Source: Methanocorpusculum sp. (GTDB lineage: Archaea > Halobacteriota > Methanomicrobia > Methanomicrobiales > Methanocorpusculaceae). Taken from it: a DNA stretch of 5,887 nt. The translations under genes were made by a program, and so were the position numbers. Below the pieces are notes generated by a model. It worked only from the letters and a program-made list of their open reading frames with translations, was not told the DNA's origin and did no database searches. The stretch covers positions 1 to 5,887 of the forward strand of contig JAFZFW010000038.1 of assembly GCA_017555685.1 (NCBI GenBank). The letters are read 5' to 3'. This document shows positions 1 to 5,631 of the stretch, in pieces (within the stretch, counting starts at the first letter, position 1; each line of letters opens with the position of its first letter).

Positions 1-674
1 GCACCAATCGTCAGTGAGAAAAACACCTGACCGAGTGCGGCAATCAGAAGCTCAGAGCTGAACTCGGAGATGTCCGGATAGAAGAAGTAGGCAACTCCGT
101 CAAGACCTCCCGGCATACTGATACAGTAACCGGCAAGAACCACGAGCATCACCAGAAGCGCAGGCATCACAAACCGGCAGGTCTTCTCAACACCTTTCTG
201 CACACCGCGGATAACAATACCCGCAGTCAGGAGCAGGAAAACAACCGACCAGAACGCCGGAAGGAGAGGTTCAGCGGCATAGAGGGAGAAGTATCCTGCT
301 TCCGCAAGTACTTCACCGTTTCCAAGAAGGAACTGCAGACCATAGTGCAGAACCCATCCGCCGACTACTGCATAGAAGGAGAAAATCAACAGTGGAATGA
401 AGAAAGAAAGATATCCAAGGAATGTCCAGCGCTTACTAACCTTCGTAAATGCCAGAAGCACACCTGCTCCGGCACGTCTTCCAACCGCACTTTCCGTGAT
501 GATGAGAATTATTCCAATCGTAAAGACCAGAAGCAGATAGATGAGGAGGAACAGTCCTCCGCCATTTTCTGCGACAAGATATGGAAAACGCCATATATTG
601 CCGAGACCAACTGCAGCCCCGGCGGTTGCCAGGACAAAGCCCATTTTATTGGTAAAACTGCCGCGGTTTGTCAT
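1..674 (-). CDS. NSS-family sodium-dependent transporter, second paralog (3' part cut by window edge)
   Basis: This is a membrane symporter of the neurotransmitter:sodium symporter family (LeuT/MhsT type), expected to import an amino acid with Na+. The frame is open from an ATG at 674 (minus strand) to the left edge, giving 224 residues with no stop; about half the usual 440-450 are visible. It starts one base after the stop of the upstream paralog (TGA-G-ATG), which fixes the start and suggests translational coupling. TM1 carries GLGNIWRFPY at residues 23-32, with N26 and R29 matching LeuT N27 (Na1 site) and R30 (extracellular gate). TM3 keeps Y101, matching LeuT Y108, which contacts the substrate. 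TM6 begins with GQVFFSLTIG at about 215-224. The first 120 residues align without gaps to the neighbouring paralog at about 62% identity (75/120, counted by eye). The substrate cannot be read from the sequence. Confidence 0.93.
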   Translation of the reverse strand, partial: MTNRGSFTNKMGFVLATAGAAVGLGNIWRFPYLVAENGGGLFLLIYLLLVFTIGIILIITESAVGRRAGAGVLLAFTKVSKRWTFLGYLSFFIPLLIFSFYAVVGGWVLHYGLQFLLGNGEVLAEAGYFSLYAAEPLLPAFWSVVFLLLTAGIVIRGVQKGVEKTCRFVMPALLVMLVVLAGYCISMPGGLDGVAYFFYPDISEFSSELLIAALGQVFFSLTIG

Positions 675-675
675 C

Positions 676-2013
676 TCAGATAAAGTTGGAAAGCATAATC
701 AAGGTGATAGCAACCGGTGCAAGGAACTTTAAGATGACGAGGTAAAGCCTCTTCATCTTAAAGACGTGGCCTCCGTCTTCAATCTCATCGATGACGATCT
801 TCGGTTTCACAATCCAGCCGATTAACAGACAGGTAAGCAGTACCACAACCGGCAGCAGGATGCTGTTGGCGAAGAAGTCAAGGATACCAAAGATGTTGTA
901 GCCGGCAAGGACAATGAAGTCGAGAACGTTGTATCCGAGACAGACGAAGACGGCAACAAGAATCGTAAAAGCAGTAACTGCCCCTACTGCGACCGGCCGG
1001 TTTACATGGAACTTCTCCATAATTGCTGCGACCGGAACCTCATACATACAGATAGCTGAAGTCAGTGCTGCAAAGAACACACAGATGAAGAACAGAGAGC
1101 CGACAATATCTCCTCCCGGAAGTGTCTCAAAGACCTGCGGAAGCGCCTCAAACATCAGACCCGGGCCTGCACCAAGAGATTCCGGAGAACCGCCGGAGAA
1201 GACGAAGGCTGCCGGGACGATTAACAGACCGGCAAGGAGAGCAACACCAGTGTCGAAGATCTCGATAATGTGCACAGACCTTTCCAGATTCTCCTTCTTT
1301 GCCAGGTAGGAACCATACGTAATCATCACACCGAATCCAAGCGTTAAGGAGTAGAACAGCTGTCCCATAGCGGCAACGACTGCCTCAAAGGAGAACTTCG
1401 AGAAGTCCGGATAGAGGTAGTACCAGAGACCATCAAGACCGCCGGGCATACAGATACAGTAGATGGCAAGGCCGATGAGCATGATGATTAAAACCGGCAT
1501 TAAAACACGGCTCGTCCGCTCAATTCCTCCCTTCACGCCAAAGAGCATAATGACTGCGGTAATCAGGATGAATATGATGGACCAGAAAATCGGCTCGGCA
1601 ACACTGCCGGTAAATCCGGCAAAGAATTTTCCGGCATTTGATGCAATAAATGCTCCGCTGCCGGTAATAAATTCAAAGCCGTACTTCATGACCCAGCCGC
1701 CGATTACAGAATAATACGGCAGGATAATACACGGAACCAGTAAGGAAAGATACCCGATGAACCGCCATTTGCGGCTGATTTTTGCAAATGCACCAAGAAC
1801 ACCGGAACCGGTACTTCTACCGATGGCAATCTCAGTAATCATAATCGTAAATCCAAGCGTGACCACTAAAAGCAGATAGATTAAGAGAAAGATTCCTCCT
1901 CCATACTCTGCGGCAAGATACGGGAAACGCCAGATATTACCAAGACCGACAGCAGCTCCGGCTGTTGCCAGAATGAAACCCATCCTGTTTGAGAATAAAT
2001 GCCTCTCAGCCAT
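676..2013 (-). CDS. NSS-family sodium-dependent transporter (LeuT/MhsT-like)
   Basis: A complete 445-residue symporter predicted to couple Na+ entry to uptake of an amino acid or related small molecule across the cytoplasmic membrane. Hydrophobic segments suggest 11 membrane helices, the form seen in many prokaryotic members such as MhsT, rather than LeuT's 12. TM1 has GLGNIWRFPY at 23-32. A21, N26 and S222 fit the Na1 site, and A315, T318 and S319 in AALTS (TM8) fit the Na2 site by alignment to LeuT from memory. TM3 Y101 matches the substrate-contacting LeuT Y108. TM6 reads GQLFYSLTLGFG at 217-228, with the unwound SLTLG stretch in its centre; Y221 sits where LeuT has F253. The ATG at 2013 lies 2 nt after the stop of the nucleotidyltransferase gene (TGA-GC-ATG), with only a weak GGA upstream, so translation is probably coupled. 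A paralog follows after 1 nt. Family assignment is firm; substrate is unknown. Confidence 0.97.
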   Translation of the reverse strand: MAERHLFSNRMGFILATAGAAVGLGNIWRFPYLAAEYGGGIFLLIYLLLVVTLGFTIMITEIAIGRSTGSGVLGAFAKISRKWRFIGYLSLLVPCIILPYYSVIGGWVMKYGFEFITGSGAFIASNAGKFFAGFTGSVAEPIFWSIIFILITAVIMLFGVKGGIERTSRVLMPVLIIMLIGLAIYCICMPGGLDGLWYYLYPDFSKFSFEAVVAAMGQLFYSLTLGFGVMITYGSYLAKKENLERSVHIIEIFDTGVALLAGLLIVPAAFVFSGGSPESLGAGPGLMFEALPQVFETLPGGDIVGSLFFICVFFAALTSAICMYEVPVAAIMEKFHVNRPVAVGAVTAFTILVAVFVCLGYNVLDFIVLAGYNIFGILDFFANSILLPVVVLLTCLLIGWIVKPKIVIDEIEDGGHVFKMKRLYLVILKFLAPVAITLIMLSNFI

Positions 2014-2015
2014 GC

Positions 2016-3194
2016 TCAGGATCCGTCCGCCCTGGTATCATACCGATCGTTTAAGAGATTTTCTTTGACTGCAGCGCCCTCTTCAACGATTACATCCGGC
2101 CAGATACGGACACCGGAATGAATGGTGATACCGGAACGCAGAACACAGCGCGGACCAACAACCGTGTTGTGTTCAATGGAGCAGTCATCTCCAATGGTGG
2201 TGTTGATGTCAATAATACTGCCGGAAACAGTAGTTTCCTTACCAATGATAACTCCGGAGTATATTGAGGAGGAGAAGATTTTTGCCCCGCTCTTGATGAC
2301 ACAGTTGTCACCAATGCTGGTGTACGGGCCGATGATGACGTTTTCACCGATGGTAACCCCGTTTCCAACAAGGACCGGCCCTACAACACGGGAACCTGCA
2401 CCAAGAGTGATGCTGTCTCCAAAGGTGACCGGGCCTGCGATGTGTGCATCTTTTACGTTTAATGAGCCTGCAACGCTGGTAGATGCATTTGCCTGGAGTT
2501 TCCACTTTTCTGCTGCCCGAAGCATTGCCGGATTTCCGACATCAGTCCAGTTTCCGCGGGCAAGCCAGCCGTTAATCTGATATCCGTGCTCCATTAAAAG
2601 CGGGAAAAGATCTTTGGCAAAGTCGAACTTGGTGTTTTCAGGGATGTAGTCGAAAATCATCGGATCACAAACATAGATTCCGGTGCTTGCAAGGTTGGAG
2701 AAAATCTCTCCCGGAGCTGGTTTCTCCCGGAATCTTCTGATACGCAGGTTTGCATCAATCTCTGCGATACCAAACTCACGCGGATCTTCAATGCTGATTA
2801 ATCCGATTGAGGTAACAGCCGAGCTGCTCATGTGTGCACGGTAGAACTCGAGGACATTTAAGTCCGTCATGTGGTCTCCGCCGACAACTAAGAACGGAGC
2901 ATCGTCAAGATAGTTCTGAGCGTTTTTGACGCTTCCGGCAGTGCCGAGTTTGACCTCTTCGGAGACATAGGTGATATTTGCTCCGTAGAGTGAACCATCG
3001 CCTAAGGCATTCTGGATATCATCGCCTAAGTATCCAATGGTTATGACAATATCCGTAAAACCAAGGTTTGCAAGATGCGTTACTAAGTGTACAATCGACG
3101 GCTTGTTTGCCACCGGGATGCACGGTTTTGGACGTTCAAACGTAAGCGGACGAAGGCGTGTTCCCTCTCCCCCACACATAATGCAGGCTTTCAT
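2016..3194 (-). CDS. NDP-sugar nucleotidyltransferase (GDP-mannose/dTDP-glucose pyrophosphorylase family) with left-handed beta-helix domain
   Basis: A 392-residue cytoplasmic enzyme predicted to transfer a nucleotidyl group from an NTP to a sugar-1-phosphate, releasing pyrophosphate and giving an activated sugar for glycan or surface-polymer synthesis. The N-terminal catalytic domain (about 1-235) has the signature GGEGTRLRPLT at 8-18, RPKP at 21-24 (K23 is the usual catalytic lysine), GTAGS at 84-88, GGDHMTD at 105-111 (D107/D111 region, metal binding), EKP at 157-159, TGIY at 171-174 and GNWTDVG at 214-220. From about 250 to 378, imperfect hexapeptide repeats of the type [IV]GxxxxI (for example VTIGENVIIGP) form a left-handed beta-helix, common in mannose-1-phosphate guanylyltransferases and in GlmU-like enzymes. 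Which nucleotide and sugar are used is not decidable by eye. The start is the first in-frame ATG before the signature. Two palindromes lie just upstream (3216-3252). It heads a tight operon with two transporters. Confidence 0.95.
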   Translation of the reverse strand: MKACIMCGGEGTRLRPLTFERPKPCIPVANKPSIVHLVTHLANLGFTDIVITIGYLGDDIQNALGDGSLYGANITYVSEEVKLGTAGSVKNAQNYLDDAPFLVVGGDHMTDLNVLEFYRAHMSSSAVTSIGLISIEDPREFGIAEIDANLRIRRFREKPAPGEIFSNLASTGIYVCDPMIFDYIPENTKFDFAKDLFPLLMEHGYQINGWLARGNWTDVGNPAMLRAAEKWKLQANASTSVAGSLNVKDAHIAGPVTFGDSITLGAGSRVVGPVLVGNGVTIGENVIIGPYTSIGDNCVIKSGAKIFSSSIYSGVIIGKETTVSGSIIDINTTIGDDCSIEHNTVVGPRCVLRSGITIHSGVRIWPDVIVEEGAAVKENLLNDRYDTRADGS

Positions 3195-3215
3195 TCCATA
3201 TATGTGGGTTTTCTT

Positions 3216-3252
3216 GTAATATGTAGATTACTTTCAGTAATATTCAGATTAC
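3216..3252. promoter_or_regulatory. Tandem 16-bp palindromes upstream of the nucleotidyltransferase (putative operator pair)
   Basis: Two near-identical palindromes, GTAATATGTAGATTAC at 3216-3231 and GTAATATTCAGATTAC at 3237-3252, match at 14 of 16 positions. Each has perfect 5-bp arms (GTAAT/ATTAC) around a 6-bp centre. Their starts are 21 bp apart, about two turns of B-DNA, so they face the same side of the helix. The proximal one ends 21 bp before the ATG at 3194 and covers a TATA-like stretch (TACATATTA on the minus strand, about 3217-3225). The distal one overlaps the stop codon of the hemolysin III-type gene. The arrangement fits cooperative binding of two dimers of a repressor that would occlude the promoter; that reading is inference. 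Confidence 0.55.
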
Positions 3253-3921
3253 ATAGAGGAATATTGAGAAGAACTGCAGGACGCTTCCGAGGATGACAAA
3301 AAGGTGGAACACACTGTGTACATACCGCTTTTTGGTCTTCTTTCCAATGCCGTAGATAACTGCTCCTAACGTATAGGCGATACCGCCGAAGAGAAGCAGC
3401 AGAATACCCGGAAGCGGAACTGCCATGAGGAAGATGTCGACTGCAAGGATGATACTCCAGCCGATTCCGATATAACATCCCATCGAAAACTTCGAGTATT
3501 TTTTCAAATCAATGGCAGTAAGTGTTGTTGCAAGAGCAACCAGTCCCCAGATGATACCAAAGAGAACCCATGCACGAACCGGCGATATTTCACGGATTGC
3601 GCAGAGAACAATCGGCATGTATGAGCCGGCGATAAGGAAGTAGATTGTACAGTGATCCAGAACCTGAAAGACCTTTTTCCCGGTTGACGGGCGCAGGCCG
3701 TGATAGATACTGGATATGGTATAGAGCAGGACTAACGATGCTCCGTAGATAGAGCTGCTGACAACAGCCCACGGAGAACCGCTGAGTGCAGAAAAGACGA
3801 CACAGAGAACAAGAGCAGCAACACCGAGGGCAGCGCCGGCGATGTGAGACACCATATTGAAAATCTCTTCCCCTTTCGTGTATTCCGGGAGGGAGCGGTC
3901 GGAAAGTTTTGTTCTCTGCAT
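3244..3921 (-). CDS. Hemolysin III / PAQR-family (YqfA-TrhA type) integral membrane protein
   Basis: A 225-residue polytopic membrane protein with about seven hydrophobic segments, the normal size for prokaryotic hemolysin III/TrhA proteins, related to eukaryotic PAQR (adiponectin receptor) proteins in the CREST superfamily. The conserved metal-site pattern is present: S70-x3-H74 in SSIYHG, D89-H90 in LDHCTIYFLIAGSYMP, and H202-x3-H206 in HSVFHLF. The N-terminal EYTKGEEIFNMVSHIAGA (13-30) matches the usual family opening, which supports the ATG at 3921; no good Shine-Dalgarno site precedes it. Family members are named for a haemolytic activity reported for a Bacillus cereus protein; their true role is unsettled (membrane fluidity or lipid hydrolysis has been proposed), so a toxin role should not be assumed. 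It is divergent from the ACT-domain gene and lies 49 nt upstream of the nucleotidyltransferase; it may be co-transcribed with it or separately controlled. Confidence 0.93.
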   Translation of the reverse strand: MQRTKLSDRSLPEYTKGEEIFNMVSHIAGAALGVAALVLCVVFSALSGSPWAVVSSSIYGASLVLLYTISSIYHGLRPSTGKKVFQVLDHCTIYFLIAGSYMPIVLCAIREISPVRAWVLFGIIWGLVALATTLTAIDLKKYSKFSMGCYIGIGWSIILAVDIFLMAVPLPGILLLLFGGIAYTLGAVIYGIGKKTKKRYVHSVFHLFVILGSVLQFFSIFLYVI

Positions 3922-4012
3922 ATTTCCATTCTTATAAGATATCAGACATTAAACAACTTTGTGGTTGAGAATCACCAAAACACCCATATGTCCAAAACAC
4001 AAACAAAACCTC
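3922..4012. promoter_or_regulatory. Divergent promoter region between the hemolysin III-type gene and the ACT-domain gene
   Basis: This 91-bp AT-rich spacer must drive both divergent genes. The clearest element is CTTATAAG at 3931-3938, a perfect 8-bp palindrome and good archaeal TATA-box candidate. For the plus-strand gene it would put a transcript start near 3957-3964 and a leader of about 50 nt. For the minus-strand gene it is too close (10 nt) to the ATG to serve. A weaker TATA-like GTTTAATG read on the minus strand (about 3947-3954) sits roughly 28 nt before that ATG, which would suit a leaderless or very short-leader transcript. No start sites are proven. Confidence 0.4.
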
Positions 4013-4396
4013 ATGCATCTGGAAGTACTCGGCGGGGAGTTTTCAATCTGTCAGGTTCGGAATTTTACCGGCATCAATCCGGACGATGAGTTTCTGTTCC
4101 TCGCAAAAACCGACAGTGAGTTTTCCGCAGTCTGCAGAACAGAATCCGTTCCGGACAATACAATAAACCGTGAGGACGGATGGACAGCATTCCGGGTGGC
4201 CGGCAATCTTGAGTTCTCGCTTGTCGGAATCCTTGCAGACATCTCCCGCTGTCTTGCCGAAGCAGGAGTGAGTATCTTTGCGGTCTCTACGTACAATACG
4301 GACTACATTCTGGTGAAAAAAGAGAATTGGGAAAAGGCAGAAGAGGTACTGACTGCAGAAGGACACACAGTCTCTGCCGCACCTCTTGCCCTCTGA
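4013..4396 (+). CDS. ACT-domain protein (COG3603 type)
   Basis: A 127-residue soluble protein resembling the small COG3603-type proteins, which have an N-terminal half of their own type and a C-terminal ACT regulatory domain that usually binds amino acids. The start MHLEVLGGEFSICQV fits the family's usual short lead-in (roughly L-x-GEFAVCR), so the ATG at 4013 is preferred. An in-frame TTG at 3959 would add 18 residues with no family-like sequence. The ACT part runs from about 61 to 123, and its core at 64-101 (GNLEFSLVGILADISRCLAEAGVSIFAVSTYNTDYILV) contains the typical helix and the STYNTDYILV strand. No Shine-Dalgarno site is seen before the ATG. It ends one base from the convergent ligase gene. 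The ligand and partner are unknown; a sensory or allosteric role is inferred from the family. Confidence 0.88.
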   Translation: MHLEVLGGEFSICQVRNFTGINPDDEFLFLAKTDSEFSAVCRTESVPDNTINREDGWTAFRVAGNLEFSLVGILADISRCLAEAGVSIFAVSTYNTDYILVKKENWEKAEEVLTAEGHTVSAAPLAL

Positions 4397-4397
4397 A

Positions 4398-5201
4398 TTA
4401 TCTGCGGGATAACTTATCCTGCTCGACTAAGTACTCTGCTAAGAGCCGCGGGATTGGGGCAGTCATACAGTGCCAGTTTGGCGTACCGTTGACTTCCAGA
4501 CACGTGTATCCGCCGTCTTCAAGCGGCAGAAGATCAACACCGCAGTAATCAATGTTGACAGCGCGTGCGGCAGCCTCTGCAGCTTCTGCCATCTCTTTTG
4601 GAATCTCTACAGCACATCCGGTTCCGCCCTGGTGGATGTTATGGGTTAAGTGATCAGAGACACGCTGAATTGCACCGACTGCTTTGTTTCCGATGACGAA
4701 GATTCTAAAGTCGCGGTCGTTTTTCACATACTCCTGCACATAGTACGGAGGCTCTTCCTTAATCTCATCTGCGGAGTGGAACATGTAGATGCCGTTTCCG
4801 TCAAATCCGTAGACAGGTTTGTAGACCGCGCGGCCTCCGTGTTCATCAAGGAATCTCTGGACAACTGCCTTGTCGTTGGTAAAACAGGTTGCAGGGCTTG
4901 GTGCGCCGATGTGGAACATCTTTGCTGTAGTTGTTACCTTACTTGCACAGGTAGCAATAGCTTCCGTTGAGTTAATGACACGGTTTTCCATTTCGAGCGC
5001 TTTTAACAGCTCGAACTGTACACCATCCTGTTTAATGCCGCATGCCCAGATGGTCTCACCGGAGACAGGCAGGTTGAACGGATCAACAGAGGCAAGGTCT
5101 AAAACCTCAAAGGGGACACCCATCTTGCGAAGTGCATCCATGACCATCCCGGTAGAGTTATCGTCGGGAGTGTCGGTCGGTTTCGGGATAATATGAATCA
5201 T
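4398..5201 (-). CDS. RimK-family ATP-grasp alpha-L-glutamate ligase (MptN-like candidate)
   Basis: A 267-residue cytoplasmic ATP-grasp ligase predicted to use ATP to join an amino acid, probably glutamate, to a carboxylate through an acyl-phosphate. Visible hallmarks are INSTEAI at 76-82 followed by K88, VYKPVYGFDGNGI at 126-138 (K128 and the glycine-rich nucleotide loop), QEYV at 156-159, DRDFRIFVIG at 162-171, HNIHQGG at 187-193 (compare the N-x-H-x-GG of RimK), GVDLL at 221-225 and LEVNGTPNW at 235-243, where E236 and N238 should bind Mg2+. In methanogens, relatives include MptN (tetrahydromethanopterin:glutamate ligase) and CofF (acting on F420). The organism type makes a cofactor role plausible, and MptN is my best guess, but substrate cannot be fixed by eye. 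The ATG at 5201 follows a purine-rich AAGAGAGA stretch that may serve as a weak ribosome site. It is alone on its strand here. Confidence 0.9.
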   Translation of the reverse strand: MIHIIPKPTDTPDDNSTGMVMDALRKMGVPFEVLDLASVDPFNLPVSGETIWACGIKQDGVQFELLKALEMENRVINSTEAIATCASKVTTTAKMFHIGAPSPATCFTNDKAVVQRFLDEHGGRAVYKPVYGFDGNGIYMFHSADEIKEEPPYYVQEYVKNDRDFRIFVIGNKAVGAIQRVSDHLTHNIHQGGTGCAVEIPKEMAEAAEAAARAVNIDYCGVDLLPLEDGGYTCLEVNGTPNWHCMTAPIPRLLAEYLVEQDKLSRR

Positions 5202-5340
5202 TAATTCTCTCTTTGCGGTCGGAGAAGATAAGGATTACTTATTCACGCAGCCGGGTATTTTTGTGAACATCACGCATAGCTTTTCATGAGTACATTTCCT
5301 GCACGAAAAGACGATTCACGCTCAAAAACGCAGAGATTAA

Positions 5341-5358
5341 ATCCTACTGTAATAGGAT
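5341..5358. promoter_or_regulatory. Palindromic site 1, ATCCTA-N6-TAGGAT
   Basis: The sequence ATCCTACTGTAATAGGAT is a perfect inverted repeat with 6-bp arms and a 6-bp centre. Its reverse complement matches site 3 at 17 of 18 positions, or 19 of 20 if two flanking bases are included. It lies about 290 bp before the membrane-protein gene start and about 140 bp before the ligase start, so it could act on either. A dimeric transcription factor site is inferred. Confidence 0.5.
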
Positions 5359-5458
5359 ATGAGATTTCATCTATGATAAAATCTTCCATTATCTTTGTTT
5401 GTAGAGTGAAATGCGGATTTTCCGTACGCCTTTTCTCTCCTCTAAAAAATGGATTTCC

Positions 5459-5476
5459 ATCCTATTTTTGAAGGAG
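5459..5476. promoter_or_regulatory. Degenerate palindromic site 2, ATCCT-N8-AGGAG
   Basis: ATCCTATTTTTGAAGGAG matches the reverse complement of site 1 at 13 of 18 positions, including a complete left half (ATCCTATT) and the AGGA of the right half. The half-sites keep the same 13-bp start-to-start spacing as in the other two copies. Taken alone it would be unremarkable; its position 118 bp from site 1 and 117 bp from site 3 is what makes it worth recording. Confidence 0.3.
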
Positions 5477-5575
5477 TGAAAGACGAATTTGTATTCCATC
5501 AACCATCAGCAGATAAACTGCCCTGAATTTCTGCAAAATCAAACAAATTTCGTAATCTCTCTGTTTCCCCTTTAC

Positions 5576-5593
5576 ATCCTCTTACAGTAGGAT
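5576..5593. promoter_or_regulatory. Palindromic site 3, ATCCT-N8-AGGAT, at the membrane-protein promoter
   Basis: ATCCTCTTACAGTAGGAT is an inverted repeat with 5-bp arms, nearly identical to site 1 in reverse orientation. It ends 38 bp before the ATG at 5632 and overlaps the end of a weak TATA-like CCTTTACAT (about 5569-5577), so a protein bound here would be expected to block initiation. A further ATCCT half-site at 5602-5606 continues the 13-bp spacing (5576, 5589, 5602). Confidence 0.5.
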
Positions 5594-5606
5594 TTCAACA
5601 AATCCT
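5589..5606 (+). repeat. Perfect 7-bp inverted repeat in the probable leader of the membrane-protein gene
   Basis: AGGATTT-CAAC-AAATCCT pairs over 7 bp with a 4-nt loop. It shares its left arm with palindromic site 3 and lies 25 bp upstream of the start codon, before the GGAG ribosome site at 5621. As RNA it could be a small leader hairpin; as DNA it may instead be an extra half-site for the same regulator. The sequence does not decide between them. Confidence 0.4.
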
Positions 5607-5631
5607 TTCTTGTCTTACTTGGAGTTCATTT

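Larger units (their letters stand above)
5202..5631. other. 430-bp AT-rich intergenic region with palindromic sites
   Basis: This region separates two divergent genes and holds no convincing gene. Next to the ligase it has a small inverted repeat, ATAAG-GATTA-CTTAT at 5228-5242, 27-41 bp upstream of that gene's start, in the place expected for its promoter. The remainder contains three ATCCT-N8-AGGAT-type palindromes (5341-5358, 5459-5476, 5576-5593), listed separately, and many A/T-runs. A 61-codon plus-strand frame (5286-5471) is not credible. The length is large against the otherwise tight packing here, so a small RNA or extended control region is possible, though nothing shows one directly. 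Confidence 0.5.

Noticed and set aside
345..732. Two overlapping plus-strand frames (345-683 and 541-732)
   Set aside because: Both are antisense to the transporter pair; the minus strand here encodes the conserved GLGNIWRFPY region of the second transporter.
914..1309. 131-codon plus-strand open frame
   Set aside because: It is antisense to the intact NSS transporter and its translation has no family-like features.
2122..2580. 152-codon plus-strand open frame
   Set aside because: It lies wholly antisense to the nucleotidyltransferase, whose motifs and hexapeptide repeats are unmistakable; its methionine- and proline-rich translation is a shadow of those repeats.
3244..3921. Reading the hemolysin III homolog as a toxin
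   Set aside because: The family is widespread and mostly non-toxic; the PAQR-type metal-site residues point to a membrane enzyme or homeostasis role.
3959..4012. TTG at 3959 as start of the ACT-domain gene
   Set aside because: It would add 18 residues with no family-like content and would leave the TATA candidate too little room for a leader; ATG 4013 gives the normal family length.
5444..5469. ATGGA-TT-TCCAT hairpin with flanking A and T runs, resembling a terminator
   Set aside because: No gene on either strand ends nearby, the 2-nt loop is too small for the full stem, and the T-run is interrupted; it overlaps palindromic site 2.
5286..5471. 61-codon plus-strand frame in the intergenic region
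   Set aside because: It has no ribosome site, no recognisable motif or hydrophobic pattern, and runs through two palindromic sites; it looks like chance.
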